In this document: piece after piece, positions 48,097 through 60,164 of the stretch
Layout of the letters: each line of letters opens with the position of its first letter
Position numbering within the stretch: position 1 is the first letter of the stretch
Assembly (NCBI GenBank): GCA_009733575.1
Contig: ML769392.1
Span: forward strand, 496,001-560,000
From: Gymnopus androsaceus JB14
Lineage: Eukaryota; Basidiomycota; Agaricomycetes; Agaricales; Omphalotaceae
Reading direction: 5' to 3'
DNA: 64,000 bases
The notes under the pieces: model-generated
What the model saw: only the letters and a program-made list of their open reading frames with translations
Databases searched by the model: none
What the model was told of the DNA's origin: nothing
Position numbers and translations under genes: made by a program

Positions 48097-51000
48097 ATGG
48101 CGCAAAAGCGTACCCTTGAAGACGCGACCTCTACACACAAACCAAAGAAACCCAAAACCACCGAGCATGTTGCACCTACTGCAGCAGCCTCGAATCTTAC
48201 CGCAGATGAGGTCGATTTTCCTCGAGGTGGTGGAACCAGCTTTACTCCATTAGAAGTCAAAGCCATACGCGCAGAAGCAGTAAAAGAGGCCAATGACGAA
48301 TTATTCACTGTATGTTCCTTTTCTACTATCTATTCTGAATCTAATTCCTTTCAGGAATCCGAGCCAGCCTCAAAAAAAGCCAAAAAGTCCAAGCGAAAAT
48401 CTGAAGCTGGTACAGCTAAAAGTTCTACTGAAAAGAGCGACCGTGTTGCACGAATTGAGCATCTCAATTACAAGGTGTGTAACATACTTTAAGAGCATGT
48501 CATTCTATGCTCAAATTCCGTTATAGCGGATGAGCGTCGGAATGAAGATATTCGGTCAAATCGTATCTATACAACCTCTTGCACTTGTTGTGTCCCTACC
48601 GAACCAGCTATTCGGCCATGTTCCAATCACCAACATCTCTTCTCAATTTACTTCTTTACTGGAGAGTATGGACGTTGACGAGGACGACGAGGACGAAGAA
48701 AATTTAGAGGATGAGCAAGCCGAGTCGCGCTCCAAAGTCCCCGAGCTCTCCGACATGTTCCACCCCGGACAGTATGTTCGCGCTACAGTGACGACTATTT
48801 ACGTCCCTGGTACTACCGATGTGACTGGACTCGGGAAATCTCGAGACGAGACAGCTAAAGCTAGCCGGAGGATCGAGTTGAGTTTGAGTCCCGAGAAGGT
48901 CAATGCTGAAATGCAAAAATCCGATCTCAAGGCTGGTTATGTACGTTTACATTTCAATCTTCTAAACATAATGAGTATTGACGCGATCCATAGACTCTAT
49001 CAGTCTCGGTAAAAAGCGTAGAAGACCACGGCTATCTTCTTGATCTTGGTATACCGGATGTATCTGGATTCCTTAGTTTCAAAGATGCCAAATCTAGGCA
49101 AATTACGAGTCGGCCAGCTTCTGGATGCAACTGTTTCCTCTATTTCCAAGAATGGACGGACATGCAATGTTACTCTTGATCCCGAAACATTCAGCTCGTC
49201 CACGGTAAGGACTTGTTGATCATCATACGACGACTTGAAGCTGATTAAAATTTACACACAGCTCACAGAAATTGGCAACGTTTCTTCAGTCCTGCCTGGT
49301 ACTCTGGTGCAGACGTTGATCACAGCTGTGCATCCTACAGGATTCAATCTTCAAGTACTTGGATTCTTTGATGGAACCGTCGATGAGTTTCATTTACCTC
49401 GTAAAATGACTGAAAAGAGTCATAAAGTGGGTAAAAAAGTGAAAGCGAGAGTATTGTATTATCTGCCATCTACGCCGCCGAAACTTGCTTTGAGCTTGAA
49501 TGAGCATGTTGTTGGGTTAACGAACTGCAAGGTCCAGCCGAAGACCTCGAAGACGAGCCTCTTCCATTGCAAGAGGCTTATCCTATAGGAACGTTGGTCA
49601 ACGACGTGAAAGGTCTTGAGGGTTGAAGCAGAGCGTGGATTGACGGTTCGCTTGGATTCAGAGATCGACGGGTTTGTGCACGTACGTTCCTTCTTACTCG
49701 ATTGCTTTACCTGTCCTTAGTATCATTGTAGATCTCTCATATCTCGGACGACCATACACCATCTTTGTCGAATTCAGGTCTGTGGAAGCTTGGGTCTCTG
49801 CACCGAGCAAGGGTTCTGGGTTACTATCCATTCGACGGCCTCCTCCAACTCTCGCTGAAGCCATCTATCCTGGAACAGAAATACCTTCAAGTCGCAGATG
49901 TCCAAGTCGGTGAAATCGTCAAAGGCACTATCAAGAAGCTTGGCGACTCTGGATTATTCGTCTCGTTATCCGGAAACGTTGATGGAGTGGTTTGGCCAAA
50001 TCATTACGCAGATATCGTATTGAAGAACCCATCTAAAAGGTTCAAAGTGGGGGCTACCATCAAGTGTCGCGTAATGTATTTAATTTTTATCTCTCTTCCA
50101 ATTTTGACCAACCAACCCTTGTCGACAGGTACTCGTCGTAGATCCCGAAAAAAACCGCGTCTTCTTGACGGCGAAAAAATCACTTATTGACTCGGATCTG
50201 CCTCGTATCACCAGCTTTGAGGCGGCGAAAGTCGGTTTAGTGACCCATGGAGTGGTCTTCAAAGTGCTCCCCAAGGCTTTGATGATCGAGTTTTATAACA
50301 ACGTGAAGGCGATTATTCCTATCAAGGAAGTCAGGTATGATACATCCAATGAGTTTGGTGTAGTTTCTTACACTTTACTTAGCGAAGAGTCGATAGACAA
50401 TCTCTCTTCCTTATACTCTGCTGGAAAGGTGGTCAAAGTCCGCATCGTAACCTTGAAAACCGAGGAGAACACCATAATAGCCAGTATCCGGAAATCTGGA
50501 GGTGTCTACAAAACGTTCAATACAGATATCTCTGGAGTCGATATTGGGAATATTCTGGAAGGAGTGGTTGCCGAAATCCACAAAGAGAACATTATTTTAT
50601 CTCTGCAGCCTAGTAACGTGCGAGCGCTCATCTCCATAAACAATCTGGCAAATCATCGCGGCCTCTCCCCAGCTCAACTCAAAGTTGTTCTCAAGACGGA
50701 CGACAAACTCGAGGATCTGGTCGTGGTATCACGAAATACGGAGGATAACTTTGTTATAGTAGCTAACAAGCCGAAACCAAAGCCCACACTCGTCAAAACC
50801 ACCATCTCGATGGACACTGTCGAGATAGGCCAGACAGTGGGCGGTAGGGTAGTCCGACATACAGCCCATGGCGCCCTTGTCAAACTTCCTTCCAATATCG
50901 GAGGCATTCTGCACCCTACCGATGTCTCTGACGATTTCGGCTCTGCGTCGGCCTTTCCTGCTGTGGACTCGATATTGAAAGCAGCAGTTGTTTCGGTTGA

Positions 51001-53102
51001 CAAGGACAGAAAACAACTGACCCTTTCAACTCGACGCTCGAGGATGTATCCTGATCAAGCCGGTACGGTTGTGGATCGCGAGATTAGCGAAATTTCGGAT
51101 CTGCATGTTGGGGCTACAGTGCGAGGTTTCATCAAGAGCATTACGGATCATGGGCTGTTTCGTTACTGTCGGATCGGAATATCGATGCTCGAGTCCAAAT
51201 TCGAGAGCTTTTTGACGATGTTAGTGCAAGTTAAACTTCTTTTCGATAGCCGGTACTGACGTTAATGCAGTTCATAAAAGATTGGAAGCCCAACTTCGAG
51301 CTCCATCAACTTGTGCAAAGGCCGTATCCTTAGGTGAGCCACCACTTTATCGGAATAAATTCAATTCTCATAGTAGTGTTCAGCGCGGATGCCAATGCTA
51401 AAAAAGTGGAGATGACTCTTCGGTCAGGCGATCTATCAAAGCCCGTCGCTTTAACTTTGTCAAGCCTTTCTGTCGGACAACATCTGGAAGGATCCGTGAA
51501 GAGGATAGAGGAGTACGGTCTGTTCATACAGATTGATAAGTTCAAAATTAAGTGGTCTTTGTCACAAGTCTGAGGTGAAACAAAAATTTTTCGTATAATC
51601 CTTGCATTCATTCTCTGATACTCTATTGACAGCTTTCCGACAACAAGGAAGCAGATACTGCTATCGCTCTCCGTGGTTTCCGAGAAAACGACCGAGTGAA
51701 AGCTGTCGTCGTTGGCATCAAGGACAAACGACTATCTCTCAGTTTGAAACCTTCCCACTTTTCCGAAGAGGATTTTACTCCAGAAAATGACGGCGACGAG
51801 CACGAGGCCGGTGACCAGTCCATGGAAGCACTCGATGGCGTAGACAGTGAATCGAATGGCGAAGCTTCAGACGAGGAATCTGACGATGAGGAGGTCGCAA
51901 TGCAAGTCGATGTTGACGTTCAAGCCTCGACCCCAACCCAAGCAAACGTCTTCAACGAAAAAACCCTCCAATGGTCCGCTGAAGCTCTCTTCCGGTTTCC
52001 AATGGTTTGGGAACACTGTCAACGTCGATGCCGAGTCCTCCAGCGATTCGGAAGACAGCGATAATGAAGCCCCGTCGAAGAAGAAAAAGAAGAAGCAGCG
52101 CAAAGAGATCGAACAGGATTTGACGGCCCAAATGCATACCAAAGCTCCAGAGTCCAATGCAGATTTCGAGCGATTGCTCCTTGGATCTCCCAACTCATCA
52201 TATCTTTGGATTCAATACATGTCATTCCAGTTGCAGCTTTCTGAGATAGAGAAGGCTCGAGAAATCGGGCGTCGTGCACTGGAGAAGATCAGCTTCAGAG
52301 AAGAGGCAGGAGAAGCTCAATGTTTGGATTGCGCTTCTCAACCTAGAGAACGCGTACGGGACAGAGGAAACCTTGGAGAAGGTCTTCAAAGACGCCGCTC
52401 GAGCAAATGACTCTAAGACAGTTCACTTGCGGCTTGCTTCTATTCTTGACCAGTCAGGCAAGCACAAGGTATGCTGATGATATGCTGTTTATTTAACAAT
52501 GCTAACCCGTCGCCTTAGAAAGCAGAGGAGCAATACAAGCGAACAGGTAAAAAGTTCGGCCTTAGTTCCAAGGTCTGGACTCTCTTTGCAGAGCACTATC
52601 TCCAGAGGGGAGAAATAGAAGAATCAAGAAAACTTCTTTCTCGTGCTTTACAGAGCTTGGAGAAGCGAAAACGTGAGTTGTGTGTTCATAAAAATTCAGT
52701 TGCCAGCTAAGTGAAAGACAGACTTGAAAACCATCTCTCGATTCGCTCAGCTCGAGTATAAGCTCGGTGAACCTGAAAGAGGTAAAACTCTTTTTGAAGG
52801 AATTATAGACTCTCATCCCAAGCGCTGGGATATGTGGTCGGTTTATATGGACATGGAGGCAGGTCAATCCGACATACAGAGCTTAAGGTCAAATATCCTT
52901 GATTCATGTTAAAACCTTGTTCTTACTTTTTTGCAGGAGTCTTTTCGATCGCGTCCTTCAATTGAAACTGACAAGTCACAAAGCAAAATCATTCTTCAAG
53001 AAGTGGTTAGAATTAGAGCGACGTTTAGGTGATGAGGAAGGGGCAGAGATGGTGAAGCAAAAGGCCGTCGAGTGGACCCAGAAATCTAATACTTTGTCAT
53101 GA
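48097..53102 (+). CDS. RRP5: rRNA biogenesis protein Rrp5 (S1 repeats + HAT/TPR), multiple frame breaks
   Basis: Large nucleolar U3-associated factor for 18S and 5.8S/27S pre-rRNA processing. N-terminus [20 protein letters not shown], then a series of S1 RNA-binding repeats (for example [78 protein letters not shown]). An acidic linker follows, then C-terminal HAT repeats ([67 protein letters not shown]). Stop TGA 53100-53102. Family sequence changes frame repeatedly; likely single-base errors are at 49090-49092, 49515-49550, 49612-49613, 51161, 51174, 51317-51319, 51550-51551, about 51900-51965 and 52305-52306. Because the protein is essential in yeast and sequence between breaks is well conserved, indel error is likelier than decay. 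The last 240 bp are duplicated at 60344. Confidence 0.86.
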
Positions 53103-54281
53103 TTATGCATTTCAATCGACATTGCAGCAGCTACAGCTGCGCATAGAATACATATACGGAGATAACAGAAAGCACGAAAGTAAGATAAAGTGATGTGAAT
53201 GGACAGTCGAGATGCTATAACGGTAGATACATTGAGGATGCGGCGAGTTGCCTCTGTCAATCGTCAAGTTCACTTGAGAGGTGTTCGAACGCCAGAGCAT
53301 TTTCTGAGCTCGAGGTGCTTGCGCGTCAGACAGATATAGCGGATACTGGACGCTATCCAAAGGTGGGTTCCCCGAGGAGGAGATTTATCTTGTAAGAAAG
53401 CCGCTCGTTTTCTCGCCGCAACGTAATGTTTTCGTTGCTTAGTTTTTCCAACAGAGTTTCCTCTCGACCTCCTTTAGCGATCATTAACGATGACTGCAGA
53501 CGCTCGACTTCGAGTTGTAGGTCCTCCGCCTGAGTCAGACGATCATCAGACTCTCGCTGTGAAGCAACAGGCTTGTCCCGCAGACTTTCAAGCTCATTCT
53601 CCAAAGGATCAAGCCTTGCATTGACCTCGGTGTTCTCTGTCTGGGTCCGTAGCAGTTGCCGTCGAGTTTCGATGACCTGGGCGCGCATGGCTTCGTTCCC
53701 GTCATCGGATGAGGGAGTGACGCGAGGTTTACCAGCACGTGTGGCATCCAACTCGGCCTGTAGTGCAGTGTTGGCATTTTTTTGTTTCGTCAATTCTTCT
53801 CGCATTCGTCGCATCATTTTTTCAGTACCCATGTGAAATGAGAGCGTCAGATTGTGGTTCAGAGAGACATATTTATGACAACTGCCACTTACTTGACATA
53901 ATGAACTGCGAGCTGGTAATCCTCTTCCATGGTCTGCATCCTCGCTTTGTAGACTCGCTCTGTATCTTCCAGTTTCCGCTCCGCTTCCTCTGCTCGAGCT
54001 TCACTGTCACCCGAAGGCTCCTCGGATGAGGGCTTCGTTGATCTCGCTCGTTCCAGTTGCTTCGAAAGCTGGTCCACCTGGTCCTCGAGCTCACGAGTCC
54101 GAAGAACAGCCTTGGAAAGTTCACGCTCAGTGTTCTCGTGCAAGCGTGTCCGCTCAGCCAGTTTGTTTTCCAACTCTACCAGAGCTACGGGCGAAGCACC
54201 ATCGTGTGACCGTGACCGTGCGGGGAGGTCGAGGTCGTCCTCGTCGACGCTGAGACCATTTTCTGCCATGTAGATACAAAG
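52863..54281 (+). repeat. Segmental duplication, copy 1 (RRP5 3' end + tea1-like 3' part)
   Basis: Matches 60344-61879 at roughly nine bases in ten. The match begins at GTCAATCCGACATACAG within an RRP5 exon and ends just after CTGCCATGTAG inside the tea1-like coiled-coil region. Copy 1 lacks about 110 bp present in copy 2 (around 60690-60815), which removes the tea1 stop codon and last residues. Here RRP5 is intact and tea1 is a fragment. Confidence 0.92.
53195..54269 (-). pseudogene. Truncated tea1-like C-terminal coiled-coil fragment
   Basis: Duplicate of the 3' part of the tea1-like gene. It begins without a 5' exon at [16 protein letters not shown] and follows the same exon-intron-exon layout (54269-53889, then 53832-53353), with the coiled coil [20 protein letters not shown] and [21 protein letters not shown]-to-TAG change stops the frame at 53355-53353, and the original C-terminus is deleted. 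It has no start region or promoter of its own, so it is not expected to make a functional polarity protein. Confidence 0.85.
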
Positions 54282-55695
54282 AAAGTATGTGTAGTTTAGG
54301 ATAGAATGGCTCTTAGGGTGCGTCAGTTCGAAGGTTGTATCGAGGGTTGCAAGTACCTACCAGCCAAGATAAAAGAAATGGAGGAAGAAATAAAAAACGA
54401 GGATGTAGTTCAAGTTTGAGTTGAGGAACTCTTTTAACGTCGACTTGAGTTTCCAAACTGTATACCGCACCTGGAGACCTCGTCAGATATGGGCAGTTTA
54501 GTGAATTCCGATTCCCAAGGCGACTAGATGCAGTTGCAGATTATATACAACTAGCTGACGACGTCGAAAGCAACAAAGTTGGTATCCCATCCGTGAATTA
54601 GGCGAAAGCCAATCTTGAACTTGTAGCAGTGAGCTTCCTTCCTTCCAGATATATATATCGTAGTCTTCACAAGACAATTCGGTCTTCATCCACAAATCAA
54701 CCTTTCCCCGAGAGGTCGAGGTGTCGGAAGGTCGAGACCAGATGATTCCTCCTCTGTAGTTCTAATCAAGGAACCCGCTCTGGCAAATGCAGCTGTGGCA
54801 AGTTGCGATGCCACTACAGATACATAGCAGTTGGGCCAGAGCTAGCAGATCATCAAATTATCGTAGGCACCGCATACCATCATCATTATATCCTTCTCGA
54901 CCAACAAACAAAGAAAAAGCTATGCGCCAGTCGTATAGATGCTGGTCCTTCCCCTCCATTAATTGCCGGCCGTCGAGCACCGCTAGGGTGAGAGCAGAGC
55001 GCAGAGCGTATGCCGTAGGCTCCAGATAATCCCAATTCCTTTGTACCACCTTGCGTGAACTCGATTCGTCTTTCTTTCAATTCCTACTCATCCATCCAAT
55101 CCAATTCCTTCTTGAATCTCTCCTTGGGCTCCGTCCCTGGTTCCGACTCCGATTGCGTAGTATAACCGTCTGCAGGAATTGGGTACTAAGCAGTTGCCAG
55201 TACTAGGAACTAGTGGGAAGCACGCGCAGCGGAGGCTGGAGGAGGAGGGAAGAGGGAAGAGCTAGCGGGATTCGGACCGCTTGTAAGTGTAACTGTCAAT
55301 TGACATGAGCATGAGCAGTGGAGCCTTCGAAGAAAGTCGCGGAGTAGGATGCCAGGCATGTCATTGATTCGAACTCGGAGTGCGGGTAGCGCTCGACTTT
55401 ATCGATATACAACGTGTAGGGTTTTAGGATTCGTGGAAAGAACCACAGCCGAGCTATAGACAGCAAAAAATGGCGCGAACTGCTCATGCCAATGAGCTCC
55501 GATTCCCGAGAGCTTTCGGCTCATTCAAATTGTAAAATCTGGGATCGTCGTTCCATCATAAGGATTCCAATGAATTCGGCAGTGAATAGACGTTGCAATC
55601 GACTCTGAGAACAATGGTAGTGGCAAAGAAATGAAATGAAGATTTCGGCCTATTTCGGCGCGGAGCGCTTATTGCTGTCATGTTCCGCTTCTACG
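54282..55695 (+). other. Left part of the 6-kb inserted block, no supported gene
   Basis: No family motif or exon chain found. Short open frames around 54787-55080 overlap in both strands and look random. The composition is mixed, with no long repeat. This sequence has no counterpart between the two duplicated flanks. Confidence 0.5.
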
Positions 55696-56031
55696 CAAGG
55701 GGCATTCGGCACCAGAACGGCAGACAAAGGGCTCTTAACGTGACTTGTCATGTCGTCATCAAAATACCAATGCCGATCTAGGCGCTTAATGATAATCGCA
55801 CCGAGCTTTTTGCGTCGTAAAGGGCAAGAGCGCTATTACTAAAGTAAGTAGTTGGCTATGGTAGTTACAGCGTATATAAGTGTAGTAGCAAATATTGTAT
55901 GGGTATGCGGGAGTGTGGATGAAAAGTTAAGCGTACTAGTGCTGGGCGCGCTAATTAGAGTCTCGCGTGGTACCTTTCCTAACTAGGCAAGGTAGGTGAC
56001 GGTCTGCCATTCGGATGCCGAATGCCCCTTG
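55696..56031. mobile_element. Non-autonomous DNA transposon (MITE), hAT-type by target-site duplication
   Basis: 336-bp element with ~30-bp terminal inverted repeats starting CAAGGGGCATTCGGCA at 55696 and ending TGCCGAATGCCCCTTG at 56031, with 27 of the first 30 positions matching. It is flanked on both sides by the identical 8-bp direct repeat CTTCTACG (55688-55695 and 56032-56039). An 8-bp duplication and a CA-starting terminus are typical of the hAT superfamily. There is no coding capacity, so mobility would depend on a transposase elsewhere. Confidence 0.9.
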
Positions 56032-56039
56032 CTTCTACG

Positions 56040-56505
56040 ACACCAGCAGCAAGAGTAGAACCACAAAACAAGAAATAATTACGCCGGCTCTAACGTGAGT
56101 AAATACTGTACTTCGAGAAGAGCAAAAAAAACAATAGTGGGACATGAAAAAAGGTCCTGGAAAAGTCGAAGACAATTCCGTGGCCATTGGAGGGACGACG
56201 AGAGGAGTCATCCCAAGCTCGAGATGGCATGTACTTAGTAAATGGGAGTACTAGGTAGGTAAAAACTGGCGCGGTCACATTGAGAGCCGCACTGCCAGAG
56301 AATGTCATGCTGTATCAGGCTGAGCTCAATCCAAGGAATGTTTGGTAAGGGAAGGGAAACAACTGAAGCTGATGTCGATATCAATACCATACCCAAGAAA
56401 TGAAGTACCGATTCGGACGAATTGGAAAATCAATGAGAAAACCACGCTTGTGTGGCGAAGATCTCAAAGAATATCGCAGTGAGGCAAGCGGGAATCACGC
56501 CTGAC
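56040..56505 (+). other. Non-coding segment between MITE and repeats
   Basis: No supported gene, only an unsupported short frame on the minus strand at 56090-56308. Confidence 0.45.
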
Positions 56506-56692
56506 GAAGCATCCACCTTTATCAATACAGAACGGATCTGGTAAGCCTGAGCAGGATCAGCAGGATCTGGTTGCTGTACCATAGAGCGCCAGACGAAGCA
56601 TCCACCTTATTATCAGTACAAAACGGATCTGGTAAGCCTGAGCAGGATCTGGTTGCTGTACCATAGAGTTGTGCAAGACGTCAACCAGGTGG
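56506..56692 (+). repeat. Two units of the 79-bp GAAGCATCC repeat
   Basis: Units start at 56506 and 56595 and share the core ACGGATCTGGTAAGCCTGAG and GGTTGCTGTACCATAGAG with the main array at 57543. The second unit continues into TTGTGCAAGACGTCAACC, exactly as the last unit of the main array does. Confidence 0.88.
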
Positions 56693-57432
56693 TATGACGT
56701 CATTTCTCATCGGAAAAAGAGGCCGCATGACAGTACAATCTACTTGATGTACTCGGTGAATTGTGCTCGTACATCCTACTTGATTAGTGATCAATGTACT
56801 TTGTTTGCTTAATTTATATATAATGTAAGCTGTTAAAGTACTTAGGACACGTTAAACTGTACATTTCAGTTGATTTGGCGGGCCCTTGTGACTGTGAACA
56901 ACCCATTTCAGACCGAAATTTTGCATTTTTGAGGCAATTCTGGGCATGTCACACCAAAAGAGTTCAAAATGTGACCTGTGACCTGGTCAAAATAGTACAG
57001 TATACCTAGTTAAAAGTAGATATAATCACAAGTAAGTTCCAGTAGTGTAGGTGTTGGATTTGATTTTTGACGAGTGCCGTTGTTCGCTAATTGGAATAAT
57101 ATTTACTATATATATTATTCCCTGTAGTGTGTAGATCTCATCCGTTTGCCTCCCGACTCCCACTACGAGGCTCAAACGGAATATATCGTTTGACTCTGCT
57201 CTTCTCGAGTGACGCCGTACCCGTGTATCCAACAGTAGGACATGTACCAGATCCAATGGCCTCAAGTGAAAAATGAAGTAGATAATTCTAGATACAATGT
57301 ACGCAAGAGGAGCATGATCACGATCTCATATACACACACACAGTAGAAATACATGCTCGAAGTACGTCAATCAAGTAGAATCATAATATTTTGATCAACA
57401 TGTACATTAAATGATGAGAACTGACTTCATAA
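56693..57432 (+). other. AT-rich non-coding segment
   Basis: No supported gene. AT-rich, with a short CA run (tacacacacaca) near 57330. The minus-strand frame 57026-57265 shows no recognisable motif. Confidence 0.45.
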
Positions 57433-57542
57433 GGTGGGCCTGTTGAGTCGGGTCCGAAATGAAGTTATTATTGCTTACTTGCCTACATGTGTATGCCACT
57501 GGCACCTATGATCTTAAGTGGTCGGGTGTATTTGTATACGTT
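57433..57542 (+). repeat. ~110-bp direct repeat, left copy, flanking the 79-bp array
   Basis: Starts GGTGGGCCTGTTGAGTCGGG and ends ATTTGTATACGTT. The right copy is at 57957-58063 with few differences. The tandem array starts at the next base. Confidence 0.9.
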
Positions 57543-57956
57543 GAAGCATCCACCTTTATCAATACAAAACGGATCTGGTAAGCCTGAGCAGGATCTGGTA
57601 TCTGGTTGCTGTAACATAGAGCGCCAGACGAAGCATCCACCTTATCAGTACAAAACGGATCTGGTAAGTCTGAGCAGGATCTGGTTGCTGTAACATAGAG
57701 CGCCAGACGAAGCATCCACCTTATCAGTACAAAACGGATCTGGTAAGCCTGAGCAGGATCTGGTTGCGGTAACATAGAGCGCCAGACGAAGCATCCACCC
57801 TATCAGTACAAAACGGATCTGGTAAGTCTGAGCAGGATCTGGTTGCAGTAACATAGAGCGCCAGACGAAGCATCCACCTTATCAGTACAAAACGGATCTG
57901 GTAAGCCTGAGCAGGATCTGGTTGCTGTACCATAGAGTTGTGCAAGACGTCAACCA
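57543..57956 (+). repeat. Tandem array of five ~79-bp units
   Basis: Units start at 57543 (87 bp, with an extra TATCTGGT), 57630, 57709, 57788 and 57867. Each starts GAAGCATCCACC and contains ACGGATCTGGTAAG(C/T)CTGAG; the first four end GAGCGCCAGAC. The fifth diverges into TTGTGCAAGACGTCAACC and runs into the right flanking repeat. Confidence 0.93.
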
Positions 57957-58063
57957 GGTGGGCCTGTTGAGTCGGGTCCGAAATGAAGTTATTATTGCTT
58001 ACTCTACACGTGTATGCCACTGGCACCTATGATCTTAAGCGGTCGGGTGTATTTGTATACGTT
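57957..58063 (+). repeat. ~107-bp direct repeat, right copy
   Basis: Nearly identical to 57433-57542; a 3-bp length difference lies around GCTTACTCTACACGTG. The array therefore sits between two direct copies of the same sequence. Confidence 0.9.
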
Positions 58064-58344
58064 AGCCTTCAGAAGAGGTTGAGTATAGAAGTCTAAGACT
58101 CAGTAAGAGGTCCTACATACCATCTGGGACGTGACCCCAAATATGTTCGAAGTTTATTGCACAAATTTGAATTGAAATCGACGTGCCCGTCCTGGTTCGA
58201 GGACAAAACTGGATCGAACACCAAAATCCAACCAATGTTCCTAATAACATTAATGTGTGTAGTCAACCACATGCTGTAAACTGTAGTCTTTAAAAGAAAC
58301 TCAAGTCCATCGGCATTTTCACCACCCTCTTCTCTCTATTATAG

Positions 58345-59386
58345 ATGCAAGCCCCGACTTTGACCGAACAAGCAACTTGTGCACATTGTGGGAGCTGGTT
58401 GTCGCTATGGTGCATCCGCTGCCAGAGTGCAAGGTATTGCTCTCTTTGACCTATTTGATATATGTTTTAATGCATCTTGAATCGCAGTTCCGACACTAGG
58501 CCAGATCTTTTTCGTCAGCACATTAATCTCTTAGTACCTCTCGAAGGGCAGGAAGAGTAAGCAATGCTTATTTTTATGGATGCACAGAGACCTAAATTTG
58601 CTGCCAGTGGTGATGCCAATTGGATGGTCCGTTCCGACATCACGAATGAAATGCAATTATCCAGTGAATCTACTGAAGAGCTTCAAAAAAACTGGGCTAG
58701 CGACATGAATATCCCCGAACACACATACTTGAAGGGGACACCTAGTCTGGATACCCATCCAGTATCTGTGGACCTGACACCATCCCAGTACGGTCCCACC
58801 CTTTTCCCCGCCTCCAGCCTATTTTTCTCCCAATCCGGACAGCAGTTAGTAAGCCCCCAATGGATGGACCCTTTACAATACGTCCACGCATGCGCCGCGG
58901 CCAGCGCTCCGTCACCATCGCCAGCACCATCGCCGAGTGTATACTTCCCTCCATTAGGATCCCAGTCAGCGCTGTACACATTGAATGGTATACCCTTAGC
59001 ACACTCCCAAACCTTGTCCCTGCTGTCGCCATCGCCGGCACCATCATTCAGTATTCCGTCGCCCAGCGTATACTTCCCTCCTTCAGGATCTCAGTCAGCA
59101 GCGTACACGACGAATGATCTACCCCCACAAGGTGGGGGTTTTTATTGTTCCGCTTGCCAGACAATATTGGCAAGTAAACAAAGTCTAGAAGGTAAGCATG
59201 GGTTTTTTTTTTTTTTGCCTTTATTAATTTATGAATCGAACTGACTAGTTCATACTAGGGCATGTCGAAGCTAAACATAACAAGAGCAAACGATTTAGCT
59301 GTTCATACTGTGGAAAGAAATTCCCATACCCGCAATCTCAGGCTCGTCATGAAAAGTACAATTGTCCTGTCATTCATGCGTCCTGA
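58345..59386 (+). CDS. C2H2 zinc-finger protein within the inserted block
   Basis: Starts MQAPTLTEQATCAHC; a CxxC-x9-CxxC motif (CAHCGSWLSLWCIRC) lies in exon 1. After a ~60-nt intron comes SDTRPDLFRQHINLLVPLEG. A very short intron-like gap near 58558-58590 (33 nt, unusually small) joins the main exon, which is rich in Ser and Pro and contains an internal repeat (two copies of SPSVYFPP.GSQSA.YT). The last exon, after an intron with a T-tract, completes two C2H2 fingers: FYCSACQTILASKQSLEGHV.AKH and FSCSYCGKKFPYPQSQARH. Stop TGA 59384-59386. It is a likely nuclear DNA-binding protein of unknown target, and the only plausible gene in the block between the duplicated flanks. Its 5' junctions are less certain than the finger exons. 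Confidence 0.68.
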
Positions 59387-60164
59387 GCTTGAACGTACCG
59401 TCACCTCAGAGAATATTCCGAATCACTGTGATTTATAGCATTAGATTGACTCTCCGTAATAAAAACTATATCGTCTGAAAAAGTTAGTGAAAGTTGAATA
59501 AAACTCAGGTTATACTCGCACATACAAAAGATCATACAAAAGATCATACAAAAGATCGGACACACCAAAGTAGATATATACTTAAGTAGTAATGGCTTGC
59601 TTGCGAGCCAGAGTCTGTCCAAGTTTTAAAGGGATCCCATATATGACCTAGTCACTGAGTCGAAAAGATTCCAAACTGGCAGAACACTTAACAGAGTAAT
59701 CTTGAATGGATTTATAATTATACTGCGGCCTTTTGCATACCAGCGAAGAGACTAGGATGAGGCAAGGAATTTTTCTGGAGCTCGTAAGCATGAAATTACA
59801 AGAGCGTAGCTTTATGAGTATTGAGGAGATGGATGTATGTGGCAAAGTGCAATCTTGAATTGATCTTGAACTTGAAATGAAAGGCTTTGATCGACTAATC
59901 ATCAAAACTCACAGAAGCTACTGGCACGAGTCTAAACTTGAAGCTTCTCGACTCGGATGATGTCGGAGGTCTCAGTCTTCTCATCATGATTGAAGTACAG
60001 TACATTCCGGGTATAGTTGAAAGAGCGAAAAAGAAATGCCCAGTTCCAAGCAACATTGGAACTTGAAAAAGCTTGATAAAATGGGGCTTCTAGCTTCCCC
60101 CATCCAATGTACTTACATAGAAGGAATGTACCACTGTGCTGAAAGGAATACGTCTTTTTCTCCT
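59387..60164 (+). other. Non-coding segment with a short tandem repeat
   Basis: Contains three copies of the 12-mer CATACAAAAGAT at about 59518-59555. No supported gene: the minus-strand frames 59401-59622 and 59648-59905 lack motifs. Confidence 0.5.

Noticed and set aside
48097..53102. Programmed ribosomal frameshifting in RRP5
   Set aside because: Too many sites, both directions and no shared slippery motif; indel errors explain it more simply.
53195..54269. Second functional tea1-like gene
   Set aside because: It lacks the 5' part, has a CAG-to-TAG stop and a deleted C-terminus, and duplicates 60771-61870.
57506..58026. Overlapping minus-strand frames around 57.5-58.0 kb as repetitive proteins
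   Set aside because: They are translations of the 79-bp tandem repeat, in several frames at once.
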